This document shows positions 18,257-27,560 of a stretch of 64,000 bases of DNA, one piece after another. This DNA is from JBPRGG01 sp051418075 (GTDB lineage: Bacteria > Bacteroidota > Bacteroidia > Cytophagales > Cyclobacteriaceae): positions 216,189 to 280,188 of the forward strand of contig JBPRGG010000029.1 of assembly GCA_051418075.1 (NCBI GenBank), read 5' to 3'. Under the pieces are notes generated by a model. The model ran no database searches, was not told the DNA's origin, and was given only the letters and a program-made list of their open reading frames with translations. The translations under genes and the position numbers were made by a program. The first letter of the stretch is position 1, and each line of letters opens with the position of its first letter.

Positions 18257-18380
18257 GGCTTCGAAATTCTATAATTACAATCTGCATGGCTCAAAAGTTA
18301 TCCAATTTGAGGGAGAACTGTGGGGAAGCTGGCAAGGTAAAAAATTTGCTTTTTTTGAGCACTACCTGATCGGATAATTG
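18255..18380 (+). other. Short coding-like stretch without a start codon
   Basis: Directly after the small hypothetical gene, in another frame, about 40 codons read as balanced protein (ASKFYNYNLHGSKVIQFEGE, then ELWGSWQGKKFAFFEHYLIG) before a stop at 18378. There is no ATG and an upstream stop at 18249. It may be a gene remnant or the frameshifted end of a larger gene. Weak evidence. Confidence 0.2.
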
Positions 18381-18422
18381 ACCAGTATAAATTATTTTTA
18401 GAACGGATTTAATTAAATAGCT

Positions 18423-19355
18423 TTGGTCCAAAAACTGATAAATAGCGGATATCTTTCTGTAGGAAAAGGACATCAATTGTATTGGGAGACCTATGGAAAA
18501 CCAACCGGCATACCGGTCCTTTTTTTGCATGGCGGGCCTGGTAATGGCTTTTCAGAACAGGACCGGCAGTTTTTTGATCCTGACCTTTTCTTTGTGATCT
18601 TCTTTGACCAAAGAGGATGCGGCCGCAGTAAACCATATGCCTGCCTGGAGCATAATACAACTCATTTGATACTTCAGGATATAGAAACTTTGTTAAATTA
18701 TCTTAAAATCAATAAATGTTTATTATTGGGCGGCTCCTGGGGCAGCACCTTAAGCCTTCTTTTTGCCATTAAGAATCCGGATAAAGTGCAGGGAATGATC
18801 TTAAGAGGGGTTTTCCCCGCCCATAAAGCAGCTCATGATCATTTTATTCAGGGTGGTACAGCCAGTTATTTCCCGGAAGTCTGGCAAAGATTCATTGACC
18901 CAGTTCCTCCATTAGATCAAGAGGATATAGCACGATTTTATTTCAATCAAATGCAATCAGAGGATCAGGATATCCGCACCAAATATGCCTATGAATGGGC
19001 TCATTATGGAACTTGTCTGGCCCGGATGGATTTTGATATGGACCAGGTGAAAATGGAATTACATCAAGAAGATTATTTGGCTCCGGCGGTGTTACAGGCA
19101 TATTATGCCAGTCATCAGTTTTTTTTACCTGAAAACTATATCTATCATCATCTGAAAATATTAAAAGATATACCCATCAGGATAATTCAGGGCCGATATG
19201 ACCTTGTTTGTCCTCCCATATTTGCCTGGGAAATACACCAGCAACTCAGTCAATCGGAACTTTTTCTGGTTATAGCTGGCCATGCTGCGACTGAACCAGC
19301 TATTGACCATCAATTGAAATTATCACTGAGAGAATTGGTCAGAACCATAGGATAA
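18423..19355 (+). CDS. pip: Prolyl aminopeptidase (proline iminopeptidase), S33 family
   Basis: 310-residue alpha/beta hydrolase that removes N-terminal proline from peptides. Signatures: LFLHGGPGNGF oxyanion loop near residue 33, FFDQRGCGRSKP near 60, nucleophile elbow LLGGSWGSTLSL with Ser105, an Asp in GRYDLVCPP near 255, and a C-terminal His in IAGHAATEPA near 287. All three catalytic residues are present and the length is typical. The start is a TTG, as no in-frame ATG precedes the conserved N-terminus. There is no signal peptide, so it should be cytosolic. It is monocistronic and convergent with the large glycoside hydrolase. Confidence 0.9.
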   Translation: MVQKLINSGYLSVGKGHQLYWETYGKPTGIPVLFLHGGPGNGFSEQDRQFFDPDLFFVIFFDQRGCGRSKPYACLEHNTTHLILQDIETLLNYLKINKCLLLGGSWGSTLSLLFAIKNPDKVQGMILRGVFPAHKAAHDHFIQGGTASYFPEVWQRFIDPVPPLDQEDIARFYFNQMQSEDQDIRTKYAYEWAHYGTCLARMDFDMDQVKMELHQEDYLAPAVLQAYYASHQFFLPENYIYHHLKILKDIPIRIIQGRYDLVCPPIFAWEIHQQLSQSELFLVIAGHAATEPAIDHQLKLSLRELVRTIG

Positions 19356-19383
19356 TTCAGCCAAAATACGGTTTGATTTTTAA

Positions 19384-21882
19384 TTAATCAATCAGGACTT
19401 TCCTGGAAATGGTTTGATGAGCTTCATTCTGTAACCTGATCATGATCAATCCTTTCTCTCCAGGAGGAAGCTTTACTTCCGTTTTATTTTTAAAACCCAG
19501 ATCGTCTTGCTGATAAATGACCTGTCCACGGGCATTTAATACTTCCAGCTTAGTCATCCTGTTTTCAGCTTGTTGCCAGTCTACCCTGATTTTAGACCGG
19601 GTGGGATTAGGATACACTTTTAAAAAATTCTGATTAATACTCCCTTCCAGTCCGGTAACTTCCCCTTCCTGTAAGATCACATACATGGCATCTTTGGGTA
19701 ATTGAATGCTCAGTTCCTCTCCCTGCCTGGTAACGATACGCTCACCCACAGGATAGCCGGCTGCATCCAATACTTTGGCCTTATTCAGCAGGTTATTTTT
19801 GATCTTAATGGTCATATCCACAGCATTTCCTTTCCAGGGCATAGTTCCGGTATTATTAATAGTAAAGCCTTCTACTGTCTCATCCCGGTGCTCAAATGTT
19901 GAGGGTGTTTCACGCCATCCCGTAGGCCGGTAAATGGTACCCACCTGAATCATTACCTGCTTGGATTGATTGATAGGCTGGTCATCCATGGCCACAACGT
20001 TCACTGTTGCATATTCATTTTTGGAAATTACTTTCACATCAGTTAAGGTTATCATTTCTTCCCTGGACAAAAATCCGGTAACGCCCTGGGCTTTGGGGGC
20101 ATCCATGGTACAGATACCTGTTTCATAGTCCCAAACCAGCTGATCAGTGGTACTTTGAATGGTTTTTTCAGAGAAATTGACTAATTCTGACAAGTTTCCG
20201 GCAATTTCACTTGACCCTAATCCATCATAGCTTGCCTGTACCGGACCGGCCAGATAGGAGAGGGGAGAATATTCAGTATCAGATGGATCTGTATTGTCAT
20301 AAGTATCCCGGTTTGGGTCAAAACTATTTTCTTCACTGATCAGGGGAATTTCCCGATCTAAAATGGCTTCCAGTTGTCTTACTTCCTTGATTACGGGATT
20401 GCCTTGGGTCAGGTAATTTTTTCGGTACAGTAAGGCATTGGCCGGAAACATGCCTATTTGGCCCGGGGTAGAAATTGTCCACCTGTGCATGGCTTTTTGC
20501 CCTCCTTCCAGGTTGGTCCATTCGAAATAGGGAAAATCATGGTAATTCTGATGATTGGGAGCAAACCAGAAATAACCATCTACTCCGGTTAGTGACATGT
20601 AAGCCGCAATCAGGAAAGGCCCCTCAGTCTGGTATTTGTGGGGCAGGTTCCAGGCACTTTCGGTAACCATAAAGGGATGTCCATCCACTTGCTTGATATT
20701 GATAGGCAGCTGATGGGGCTGCATCAATACAGAATTGCCTTCATACTGATGTCCCGGATCAATGCGCCAGCCACTGTTGGTGCCACTGTGATTAGGAGAA
20801 TAATACCGGTTGACTGCCATCACTTCAAAAACTGCATTGGTCCACCTTTCAGCATCGAAAAGCCGGGTGGGATCTGCTGTTTTCCAGTTATTTCCGTTGA
20901 TTAACTGCTTGCAGCCCAGGCTACGATAATGGTCATAGATTTCCTGATAAAAGTTTCTTTGTACTTCAGCCAGAAATTCTACCTGATCGTTTACTCTTAC
21001 TTCTTTTCCCCCGGATTGAGGCTGGGTAAGTTCCCAGGTAATATAAAGGGCCATCTGTTGATTAGACAGGTCATCCCCATCGGCTGCAGCATTTTGCCAG
21101 GCCGTCTGAACCTGCTCAATACTACCATATTTATCCACCAGCCATTGATAATACTGTTCCTGAATTTTTACCATTTGTTCCGGCTTTATACCATCAACTG
21201 TCCAGAAAAATAAACCATCTTCATTTTTTACCTGTATGATGGCCACCGCAGGATCATCCTTGAGAGGTATGCCGGTATATGGATTGGTTTCTGTATACAA
21301 GTATTCGGTCCAGGATTTATAGGCATTTTTCAATTTTTCATTAAAATACATTACTCCCCAGGGTTTAACCTCACCTACATATCCATCAATACCCCAGCTG
21401 GCATACATCTCATCCACTTTGCCTGCCCAAAAGGGGCTGATCACGGAATAGATACCTTCTTTTTTCATGGCTGCAACTGCCCGCCAAATGGCATCTACTT
21501 CATTCTGGTCTGGTTGATCTAGACTGTTTGCGGTTCTTGGGTGAATCCCACCATGGAACCTAATCATATTCACGCCCATTTTAGCCAGAAATCGGGCATA
21601 GGTTGCTAACTGATCATCATCAAGTTCTTTGCTCATGGAGGCCCCATTGATGGCCCAAAACCTGATTTCCTGACCGTTTCCATCCACAAAAGCATTGCCA
21701 TCTGCCGATAATTCAATAAACCCATTTTCACCGGCCTCATTTTCATTGAGGTATTGCAGGTCCAGCAGGGCCTCATCGGTAAATTCATCCCCGGGATACT
21801 CAAAGGACCAGGTTTCGGTGGATTGGCTATAGCTATGGGCGAATGTGATTGAAAAGGCTAAGGATAAAAGCAAGGATCTCAT
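19384..21882 (-). CDS. Secreted clan GH-A-like glycoside hydrolase with type IX secretion C-terminal domain
   Basis: 832-residue exported enzyme. A Sec signal peptide (MRSLLLSLAFSITFAHSYSQ) leads to a TIM-barrel region: GQEIRFWAINGAS near 70, FLAKMGVNMIRFHGG near 100, then IIQVKNEDGLFFW with Asn220-Glu221 as the likely acid/base and MVTESAWN with Glu408 as the likely nucleophile, the clan GH-A arrangement. A beta-rich accessory part follows. The last about 75 residues (FLKVYPNPTRSKIRVDW to ISRKVLID) form a type A sorting domain for the Bacteroidota type IX secretion system. It should therefore be released or surface-bound. Substrate and exact GH family are unknown. Confidence 0.85.
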   Translation of the reverse strand: MRSLLLSLAFSITFAHSYSQSTETWSFEYPGDEFTDEALLDLQYLNENEAGENGFIELSADGNAFVDGNGQEIRFWAINGASMSKELDDDQLATYARFLAKMGVNMIRFHGGIHPRTANSLDQPDQNEVDAIWRAVAAMKKEGIYSVISPFWAGKVDEMYASWGIDGYVGEVKPWGVMYFNEKLKNAYKSWTEYLYTETNPYTGIPLKDDPAVAIIQVKNEDGLFFWTVDGIKPEQMVKIQEQYYQWLVDKYGSIEQVQTAWQNAAADGDDLSNQQMALYITWELTQPQSGGKEVRVNDQVEFLAEVQRNFYQEIYDHYRSLGCKQLINGNNWKTADPTRLFDAERWTNAVFEVMAVNRYYSPNHSGTNSGWRIDPGHQYEGNSVLMQPHQLPINIKQVDGHPFMVTESAWNLPHKYQTEGPFLIAAYMSLTGVDGYFWFAPNHQNYHDFPYFEWTNLEGGQKAMHRWTISTPGQIGMFPANALLYRKNYLTQGNPVIKEVRQLEAILDREIPLISEENSFDPNRDTYDNTDPSDTEYSPLSYLAGPVQASYDGLGSSEIAGNLSELVNFSEKTIQSTTDQLVWDYETGICTMDAPKAQGVTGFLSREEMITLTDVKVISKNEYATVNVVAMDDQPINQSKQVMIQVGTIYRPTGWRETPSTFEHRDETVEGFTINNTGTMPWKGNAVDMTIKIKNNLLNKAKVLDAAGYPVGERIVTRQGEELSIQLPKDAMYVILQEGEVTGLEGSINQNFLKVYPNPTRSKIRVDWQQAENRMTKLEVLNARGQVIYQQDDLGFKNKTEVKLPPGEKGLIMIRLQNEAHQTISRKVLID

Positions 21883-22090
21883 GTATTTCAGGCTTTGGTA
21901 GATAATGCATTAAAAATAAAGTTTATCCAGAAACAACCTGTCATGTTCTTTCCTGTTTTGCCCGAATTGAACAGCTATTAGCATTTAATTAAATATTGCC
22001 TGGATGATCTGCTCTGCCAGGAAAGTTACAGGTGATAATACCTGAAACCTAAAAATAACACCTGCAATAGCAGAGGGTTATGATGGAAAG

Positions 22091-23581
22091 TTAGGCTTCA
22101 ACCGGAGATGCCTCAAATATTTCTTCATGCACAACCTCCCCATTGGTGTCATGATGCTGAAAGCGAATAACCGGGATGTTGTCCTGGAAATCAACCGATA
22201 CCTTTAGGAAACCACCTTTTACCCTTAGAAACTTATGATCTTCCTTATAGTTTTCCTGGCTCCAGCCCCCGGCATGCTGATCTGCGCCTGCTCCACAACT
22301 GAATTCCCACAGATCTGTACCTGCCGGATGGGAAACATATTGCCAATGCCGGTCGCCGTTACATATGAACATATTGTCCTGCTGATCAATAAATTGACGG
22401 ATTTCATCGCCTTCATGCTGAAAATTGGAGTTGGAATAATTATCTGATTTATTTTCCCGGTCAGGCCCCAAAATAGGGGTGGATGAAATCAGTACCTTAA
22501 ATGTGGCATCAGAGGCTTTAACGGTTTCAAAAAACCATTCTTTTTGCTCAGCACCCCAGATCGTTTTTTCAGGACCATCAGGAGCAGTATTTTTGCTGCG
22601 GTAGTTTCGTCCTTCTACTAACCATATTTGCAGGTCTTTGCCCCACCGGATGGTTTTAAATGGCTTGTCATTGCTGGGGAATTGTTCCTGATCAAATATT
22701 TCCAACCCCCTTTCAAAATCCACTGTGCCATAGGTCATACCGGGATAGGCATCATTACGAAGGACATCATGATCATCTTTCATGAAATAGGTTGTAACCT
22801 GGCTGTAAAAATCCCGCTGATAAGGCAGGGCGAATAACCTGTTCCAGTGAAAGCGCATAAGATCCTCTGTGAGACCAAAGGGGGCGGGCTTATCATAATA
22901 TTCCACATCACCGGTATGTACGTAAAAGTCTGGTTGCAGGTCCAGCATCACAGGATAGATTTGATGGCCCAGGGAGTCATCTTTGCGCAGGTAGTCATGA
23001 CAGGTCACCACACAAAAATCGATAGCTTTTTTTGTATCCGGAGCAGGGGCTGTGTTAAATTCTCCCTCGAAAGTGTCTGATACCGCTTGGTTTTCACCTT
23101 TTCTGGCTGATAAAATAACGGTGTAGGTGGCGTTGGGTTTTAAATTATCCAATCGCCATTGATGGGTAAAATCCTGAGTAGAGTCTACTGGATGCCAGTT
23201 GGTCTCTACTTTTTGAGGCTGGTTTCCTTTGGGAAAGTAGGAGAGTTTTACTTCTCCTGAGGTGCCGGGGCAAGCACCTTCCATGTCCTTGAGGCTGTAT
23301 CCTTCCGGTATTTGAGCCTGAAGAATTTCAGAAGCATTATTGCTTTGGGCCAGCTGCCTGTGGATGGAATCAGGGGGCATTATCCAGTTTTGGCCGGAAA
23401 AGTTCATCTCCGGCTGTTGGGTGAGTCTGGTCCAGATCACTACAGAATGTTGGTCAGCCCATCCATTTCTAAAGCCATTACCAAAATAGGGGCCTTCTGA
23501 TGTTTCCTCTAAATCAGGTTTACATTGGGTAAAGAGCACTAATATTATGATTAAATAAGAGAATTGAAATATATTTTTCAT
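22091..23581 (-). CDS. PhoD-like alkaline phosphatase D family lipoprotein
   Basis: 496-residue predicted lipoprotein (MKNIFQFSYLIIILVLFTQCKPD; lipobox Cys near residue 20). PhoD_N-like beta segments (VVIWTRLTQQPE) precede a metallophosphatase domain with DFCVVTCHDY, FYVHTGDVEYYDKP, YFMKDDHDVLRNDA and FICNGDRHWQYV, supplying the metal-binding Asp, His and Asn-type positions. The long insert between signal and core is usual for this branch. It differs strongly from the 16.4-17.7 kb paralogue, so this is not a recent duplication. It is encoded just upstream of the type-IX-secreted hydrolase on the same strand, with a 208-base gap. The substrate is unknown. Confidence 0.85.
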   Translation of the reverse strand: MKNIFQFSYLIIILVLFTQCKPDLEETSEGPYFGNGFRNGWADQHSVVIWTRLTQQPEMNFSGQNWIMPPDSIHRQLAQSNNASEILQAQIPEGYSLKDMEGACPGTSGEVKLSYFPKGNQPQKVETNWHPVDSTQDFTHQWRLDNLKPNATYTVILSARKGENQAVSDTFEGEFNTAPAPDTKKAIDFCVVTCHDYLRKDDSLGHQIYPVMLDLQPDFYVHTGDVEYYDKPAPFGLTEDLMRFHWNRLFALPYQRDFYSQVTTYFMKDDHDVLRNDAYPGMTYGTVDFERGLEIFDQEQFPSNDKPFKTIRWGKDLQIWLVEGRNYRSKNTAPDGPEKTIWGAEQKEWFFETVKASDATFKVLISSTPILGPDRENKSDNYSNSNFQHEGDEIRQFIDQQDNMFICNGDRHWQYVSHPAGTDLWEFSCGAGADQHAGGWSQENYKEDHKFLRVKGGFLKVSVDFQDNIPVIRFQHHDTNGEVVHEEIFEASPVEA

Positions 23582-23661
23582 AATGATCTTCCATAAAAAG
23601 TCCTTGACTTCTTTAAAAATAAAAAAAAAGAGGATATTTTTTGATTAAAACTGGCAGGAAA

Positions 23662-23691
23662 TAAAAAAAGCGACCTAAAGTCGCTTTTTTT
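23662..23691 (-). terminator. Rho-independent terminator at the end of the suf-bacilliredoxin operon
   Basis: GCGAC (23670-23674) and GTCGC (23680-23684) around CTAAA, flanked by an A-tract on one side and a T-tract on the other. The symmetry means it could stop transcription in both directions; the adjacent gene entering from the right is the bacilliredoxin. Confidence 0.8.
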
Positions 23692-23712
23692 ATACCAATT
23701 GGAATATATTTT

Positions 23713-24129
23713 TTAGCAATGTTCTTCAAATACATCTATCAGGTGGTTGGCTATTACTTCAGCCGGCCGACCTTCAATATGGTGACGTTCTACAAAATGA
23801 ACCAATTCTCCATCCTTGAATAAGGCAATGGAAGGAGAGGATGGAGGATAAGGGGCTGTATATTCCCGTGCTTTTTCCACTGCGTCTTTATCTACACCGG
23901 CAAAAACTGTTATGAGATTGCCCGGTTTTTTATCGGAATTGCCCAATGCCAACTTAACACCTGGTCTGGCTGAACCTGCAGCACATCCACACACTGAATT
24001 GATCACCACCAATGTTGTTCCCTGATGGTTTTCCAGGTGTTCTTCTACTTCATGTGCTGTCTTAAATTCCTTGAATCCAACCGTAGTTAAATCAGTCCTC
24101 ATCGGAGCTACTAATTCTTCTGGATACAT
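23713..24129 (-). CDS. Bacilliredoxin (BrxA/BrxB, YphP/YqiW family)
   Basis: 138-residue thioredoxin-fold protein with the family's CGC site (NSVCGCAAGSARPG, Cys47 and Cys49). In Firmicutes these proteins remove bacillithiol from oxidised proteins; in Bacteroidota the thiol partner is bacillithiol or another low-molecular-weight thiol. The length is complete. It lies 31 bases after the DUF59 gene at the end of the SUF cluster and before a terminator, so it is probably in the same transcript. This suggests a role in protecting or recycling Cys-containing Fe-S assembly proteins, which is inference. Confidence 0.88.
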   Translation of the reverse strand: MYPEELVAPMRTDLTTVGFKEFKTAHEVEEHLENHQGTTLVVINSVCGCAAGSARPGVKLALGNSDKKPGNLITVFAGVDKDAVEKAREYTAPYPPSSPSIALFKDGELVHFVERHHIEGRPAEVIANHLIDVFEEHC

Positions 24130-24159
24130 ATGTTATGTGTATTTAAGGTTAATAAAAGT

Positions 24160-24480
24160 TTATAAAAATCCTAATTCTAATTTGGCTTGTTCAGACATCA
24201 TGTCCTGGGTAAATGGAGGCTCAAAAGTAAGCTCTACTTTCACATCATTGATTCCCTCCAATGACTTCACCTTATACTCTACCTCACTGGGAATAGCCTC
24301 AGCCGAAGGGCAGGCTGGTGAAGTCAATGTCATCAGAATATAGACATTGTTTACCGGATAGATACTAATCTCATAGATCAAACCCAATTCGTATACATCT
24401 ACCGGGATTTCCGGATCATAAACTGTTTTAATAGCGCCTATAACCCGATCCCGTAAGTTTTCATTTTCTTGTTCTGCCAT
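24160..24480 (-). CDS. sufT: SufT-like DUF59/MIP18 family Fe-S maturation protein
   Basis: 106-residue DUF59 protein. Core features: VIGAIKTVYDPEIPVDVYELGLIY at about 12-35, followed by LMTLTSPACPSAEAIP, which carries the conserved Cys of the family. SufT proteins help deliver Fe-S clusters to targets when Fe-S demand is high. Location within sufBCDSE supports that role. The start is 12 bases after the sufE stop. There is no N-terminal extension, unlike longer PaaD relatives that act in ring hydroxylation. Confidence 0.88.
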   Translation of the reverse strand: MAEQENENLRDRVIGAIKTVYDPEIPVDVYELGLIYEISIYPVNNVYILMTLTSPACPSAEAIPSEVEYKVKSLEGINDVKVELTFEPPFTQDMMSEQAKLELGFL

Positions 24481-24491
24481 GATATGATCAT

Positions 24492-24935
24492 TTAAGCTTC
24501 ACTTTGAATCTTACTTTTATAGGCAATGGCATAAAGTTTCATTTGTTTGATCATGGAGGCTACTCCGTTTGATCGTTGGGAACCTATCACTTTATGCATA
24601 CCTATTTTCTCAATAAAATATAATTGACTATTGATGATACTATTTAGATCCTGTCCTGATAATACCCGGATCAATAGGCTTATTAGGCCTTTGGTAATTT
24701 CCGTATTGCTGTCGGCATTGAAGAAAAGCCTATCTTCTTCCAACCTGGTGATAAGCCAAACCTTTGACTGACAACCTTTTATAATATTATTTTCTACTTT
24801 AAACTGGTCATCCAAAGGAGGTAGTTTATGACCCAACTCCATGATGTAAAAGATCACACTTTCCCTATCATCTCCCAAAATGCTGAATTCTTCTATGATC
24901 TCATCCTGTATTTGATTAATTGATTTTTCTGCCAT
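24492..24935 (-). CDS. sufE: SufE, sulfur acceptor for cysteine desulfurase
   Basis: 147-residue SufE. The active Cys is Cys55 in NIIKGCQSKVWL, which accepts persulfide from SufS. Family motifs include the N-terminal LGDDRESVIFYIMELGHKLPPL and the central TKGLISLLIRVLSGQ. The gene is 6 bases downstream of sufS, consistent with coupled translation of the partner pair. Confidence 0.94.
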   Translation of the reverse strand: MAEKSINQIQDEIIEEFSILGDDRESVIFYIMELGHKLPPLDDQFKVENNIIKGCQSKVWLITRLEEDRLFFNADSNTEITKGLISLLIRVLSGQDLNSIINSQLYFIEKIGMHKVIGSQRSNGVASMIKQMKLYAIAYKSKIQSEA

Positions 24936-24941
24936 AATTTT

Positions 24942-26180
24942 CTACTTCATCATTTTAACAATTTTTTCCAAACCTTCCACCAATTGATCGATTTCAGGTT
25001 TCGTATTGTAAACAGCAAATGAAGCCCTAACAGTTCCTTCCAGTCCATACCGGCTCATCAGGGGCTGTGTACAGTGATGTCCAGTACGTACGGCAACTCC
25101 TCTGGCATCCAGCATCATGCCTACATCAAAAGGATGAATATGATCAAATACGAAAGAAACCACACTCACCTTGCGGGATGCGGTACCAACCAGTCGTAAG
25201 CCATTGATGGATGATAAGTTTTGATGAGCATATTGCAGCAATTCTGCTTCATGACTGGCAATTTGCTCTTTACCAATTTGGTTGATAAATTCTATGGCCA
25301 TTTTCAGAGCTATACTGTCACCGATATTGGGTGTACCTGCTTCAAATTTAAATGGTATATCATTGTAGGTGGTTTTTTCGAAGCTGACTTCTTTGATCAT
25401 CTCACCACCACCTTGGTAGGGAGGCATTTGCTCCAGGATCTTTCTTTTTCCGTACACTATTCCTGTTCCTGTAGGGCCATACATTTTATGACCTGAAAAC
25501 ACCATAAAGTCGCAATCCATAGCCTGAACATCCAGAGATAAATGGGGAGCAGCCTGGGCTGCATCTATCATTACCACTGCATCATACTCATGGGCCTTTT
25601 CAATGATTTCCTGTACCGGATTAATGGTTCCAAGGGCATTGGAGGCATACACCACTGATACTAGCCTGGTCCTTTCCGACAGAAGTTTTTCAAAAGAATC
25701 CCAAATCAATTCTCCCTGATCATTGACCGGGATTACTTTAAGCTTTGCTTCTTTCTCCTCACAGATCATTTGCCAAGGAACAATATTGGAATGGTGTTCC
25801 ATGGCAGATATGATCACTTCATCTCCTTTTTGCAGGAACTTCCTGCCATAAGAAGAGGCGATCAGGTTGATGCCTTCGGTTGTTCCTTTGGTGAAGATGA
25901 TTTCTTCACTTTCTTCAGCATTGATAAATGATTGTACTGTCTGCCGGGTATCTTCAAAAGCTTCTGTAGATCTTTCAGCCAGGGTATGAACTCCCCGGTG
26001 GATATTGGAATTGATCTTCCTGTAATAATCGTTAATGGCATCAATGACGATACGAGGCTTTTGCGTGGTGGCCGCATTATCAAAATAAACCAATGGCCTG
26101 CCATTGACTTCCTGATGGAGGATAGGAAATTCACTTCTTATCTGATCTATATCTAAACCTATGAGAGAACTATGACTCAT
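24942..26180 (-). CDS. sufS: SufS cysteine desulfurase (class V aminotransferase)
   Basis: 412-residue PLP enzyme that takes sulfur from cysteine and passes it to SufE. The N-terminus contains FPILHQEVNGRPLVYFDNAATTQKP. The PLP-binding Lys is in VFSGHKMYGPTG near residue 230. The active-site Cys is in VRTGHHCTQPLM near residue 367, in the short loop typical of group II (SufS) desulfurases, which need SufE. The ATG overlaps the sufD stop by one base at 26180. Confidence 0.96.
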   Translation of the reverse strand: MSHSSLIGLDIDQIRSEFPILHQEVNGRPLVYFDNAATTQKPRIVIDAINDYYRKINSNIHRGVHTLAERSTEAFEDTRQTVQSFINAEESEEIIFTKGTTEGINLIASSYGRKFLQKGDEVIISAMEHHSNIVPWQMICEEKEAKLKVIPVNDQGELIWDSFEKLLSERTRLVSVVYASNALGTINPVQEIIEKAHEYDAVVMIDAAQAAPHLSLDVQAMDCDFMVFSGHKMYGPTGTGIVYGKRKILEQMPPYQGGGEMIKEVSFEKTTYNDIPFKFEAGTPNIGDSIALKMAIEFINQIGKEQIASHEAELLQYAHQNLSSINGLRLVGTASRKVSVVSFVFDHIHPFDVGMMLDARGVAVRTGHHCTQPLMSRYGLEGTVRASFAVYNTKPEIDQLVEGLEKIVKMMK

Positions 26181-27523
26181 TAATCGAAGGTTAAATCTTT
26201 GTGTAAACGATCCAGGATCTGTTGATTGATGCTTTTCTTCAGACCTTCTATATTGATTTTTTCCAGTATATCATTGACAAAAGCGATCAATAGCATGGCT
26301 TTGGCACTATCCTCATGAATACCTCTTGAACGCAGGTAAAATAATTGCTCCTCGTCAATCTGTCCGGTAGTACATCCATGGGAGCATTTTACATCGTCCG
26401 CCCAGATTTCCAGCTGGGGTTTGGTATAAATATTGGCTTTATCTGTTAAAAGTATATTTTTATTGGACTGAAAAGCATTGGTTTTTTGGGCATCCTGACG
26501 GACAAATATTTTTCCATTAAACACGCCGGTTGATTGATCATGCAACACGCCTTTGTACAATTCATTACTAAAGCTGTTGGGTTTTCTATGGTCCACCATG
26601 GTATGATTATCCACATGAGATTGATTATGCAACAGGTATAATCCATACATATGGGCTTCACAGTTTTCATCATCCAGTGCTATATTCAGGTTGTTTCTTA
26701 TCATGGCCCCGCTTAGGGTAATAGAATAGGCATTTACCAGGGAATACCTCTGCTGATTTATCTGGGTAGTACCTACATGATAAGAAGCATCACTTTCAGT
26801 CTGGATCTTATAATAATCCATTTTTGCATTTTCATCCACCAAAATTTCAGTTACTTCATTACTGAAGCTCTTTTGGTTTCCTGTCGTTTGAAAGGATTCG
26901 ATTACCTGTACCTGGCTGTTAGTGCCTACTATGATCAGGTTGCGGGGATGAATCACAGGAACCTCCTTCCTGTTATCTGTGATATAGTAAAGTACCACCG
27001 GTTTTTCAACCACGGTATTATTTTTAACTTTGATAAAAATCCCCTGGTCAGCAAAAGCGGTATTCAGTGCTACAAAAGGATCACTTTCTATTGTTGCCTG
27101 CTGCCCCAGATATTTGAGTACATCTTCAGGATATTTTTGAGTGGCTTGTTTTAGACCGGCAATTATATAGTCCTTATGATCCTGGATATCCGATAATTCC
27201 GGCATGAAAATACCATTCACAAATACTGCCCGGGTAGCATCAAGGCTCCTATAGATCATTTTTTCCAGATCGGCACTTTCAAACGCTGGTTTTTCCGGCT
27301 GAAACCTGAAATCAAAATTTTTCTCGAATGCTTTACCCAGGTGGGTGTATTTATATTCCTCATGCTTTAAACCGGGAAATCCCTGGTCTTGAAATACATT
27401 TAAGGCTTTTTTCCTGAGCTGGTGTAAATCAGACTGGCTGCTGCCATTCAGGTACTTTTCAAATTCACGGAAAACAACCTGAACATCTTCTTTAACATCT
27501 AGCTTTTCAGTAGCTTGATTCAT
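26180..27523 (-). CDS. sufD: SufD, scaffold complex subunit
   Basis: 447-residue SufD of the SufBC2D cluster-assembly scaffold. The C-terminal beta-helix carries the common SufB/SufD signatures LNIALDDENCEAHMYGLY, HHMVDH-like NHTMVDHRKP, GVFNGKIFVRQDAQKTNAFQ and CSHGCTTGQIDEEQLFYLRSRGI. The His in the CSHG motif corresponds to the SufD residue implicated in cluster formation. It lies between sufC and sufS with tight spacing, in the standard Bacteroidota order B-C-D-S-E. Confidence 0.94.
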   Translation of the reverse strand: MNQATEKLDVKEDVQVVFREFEKYLNGSSQSDLHQLRKKALNVFQDQGFPGLKHEEYKYTHLGKAFEKNFDFRFQPEKPAFESADLEKMIYRSLDATRAVFVNGIFMPELSDIQDHKDYIIAGLKQATQKYPEDVLKYLGQQATIESDPFVALNTAFADQGIFIKVKNNTVVEKPVVLYYITDNRKEVPVIHPRNLIIVGTNSQVQVIESFQTTGNQKSFSNEVTEILVDENAKMDYYKIQTESDASYHVGTTQINQQRYSLVNAYSITLSGAMIRNNLNIALDDENCEAHMYGLYLLHNQSHVDNHTMVDHRKPNSFSNELYKGVLHDQSTGVFNGKIFVRQDAQKTNAFQSNKNILLTDKANIYTKPQLEIWADDVKCSHGCTTGQIDEEQLFYLRSRGIHEDSAKAMLLIAFVNDILEKINIEGLKKSINQQILDRLHKDLTFD

Positions 27524-27560
27524 ATATTTTTTATAATATTATATCCTTGAATAATTGAAC

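Noticed and set aside
16377..23581. The two PhoD-like genes as a recent tandem duplication
   Set aside because: The sequences differ in length and in most motifs beyond the metal-binding core.
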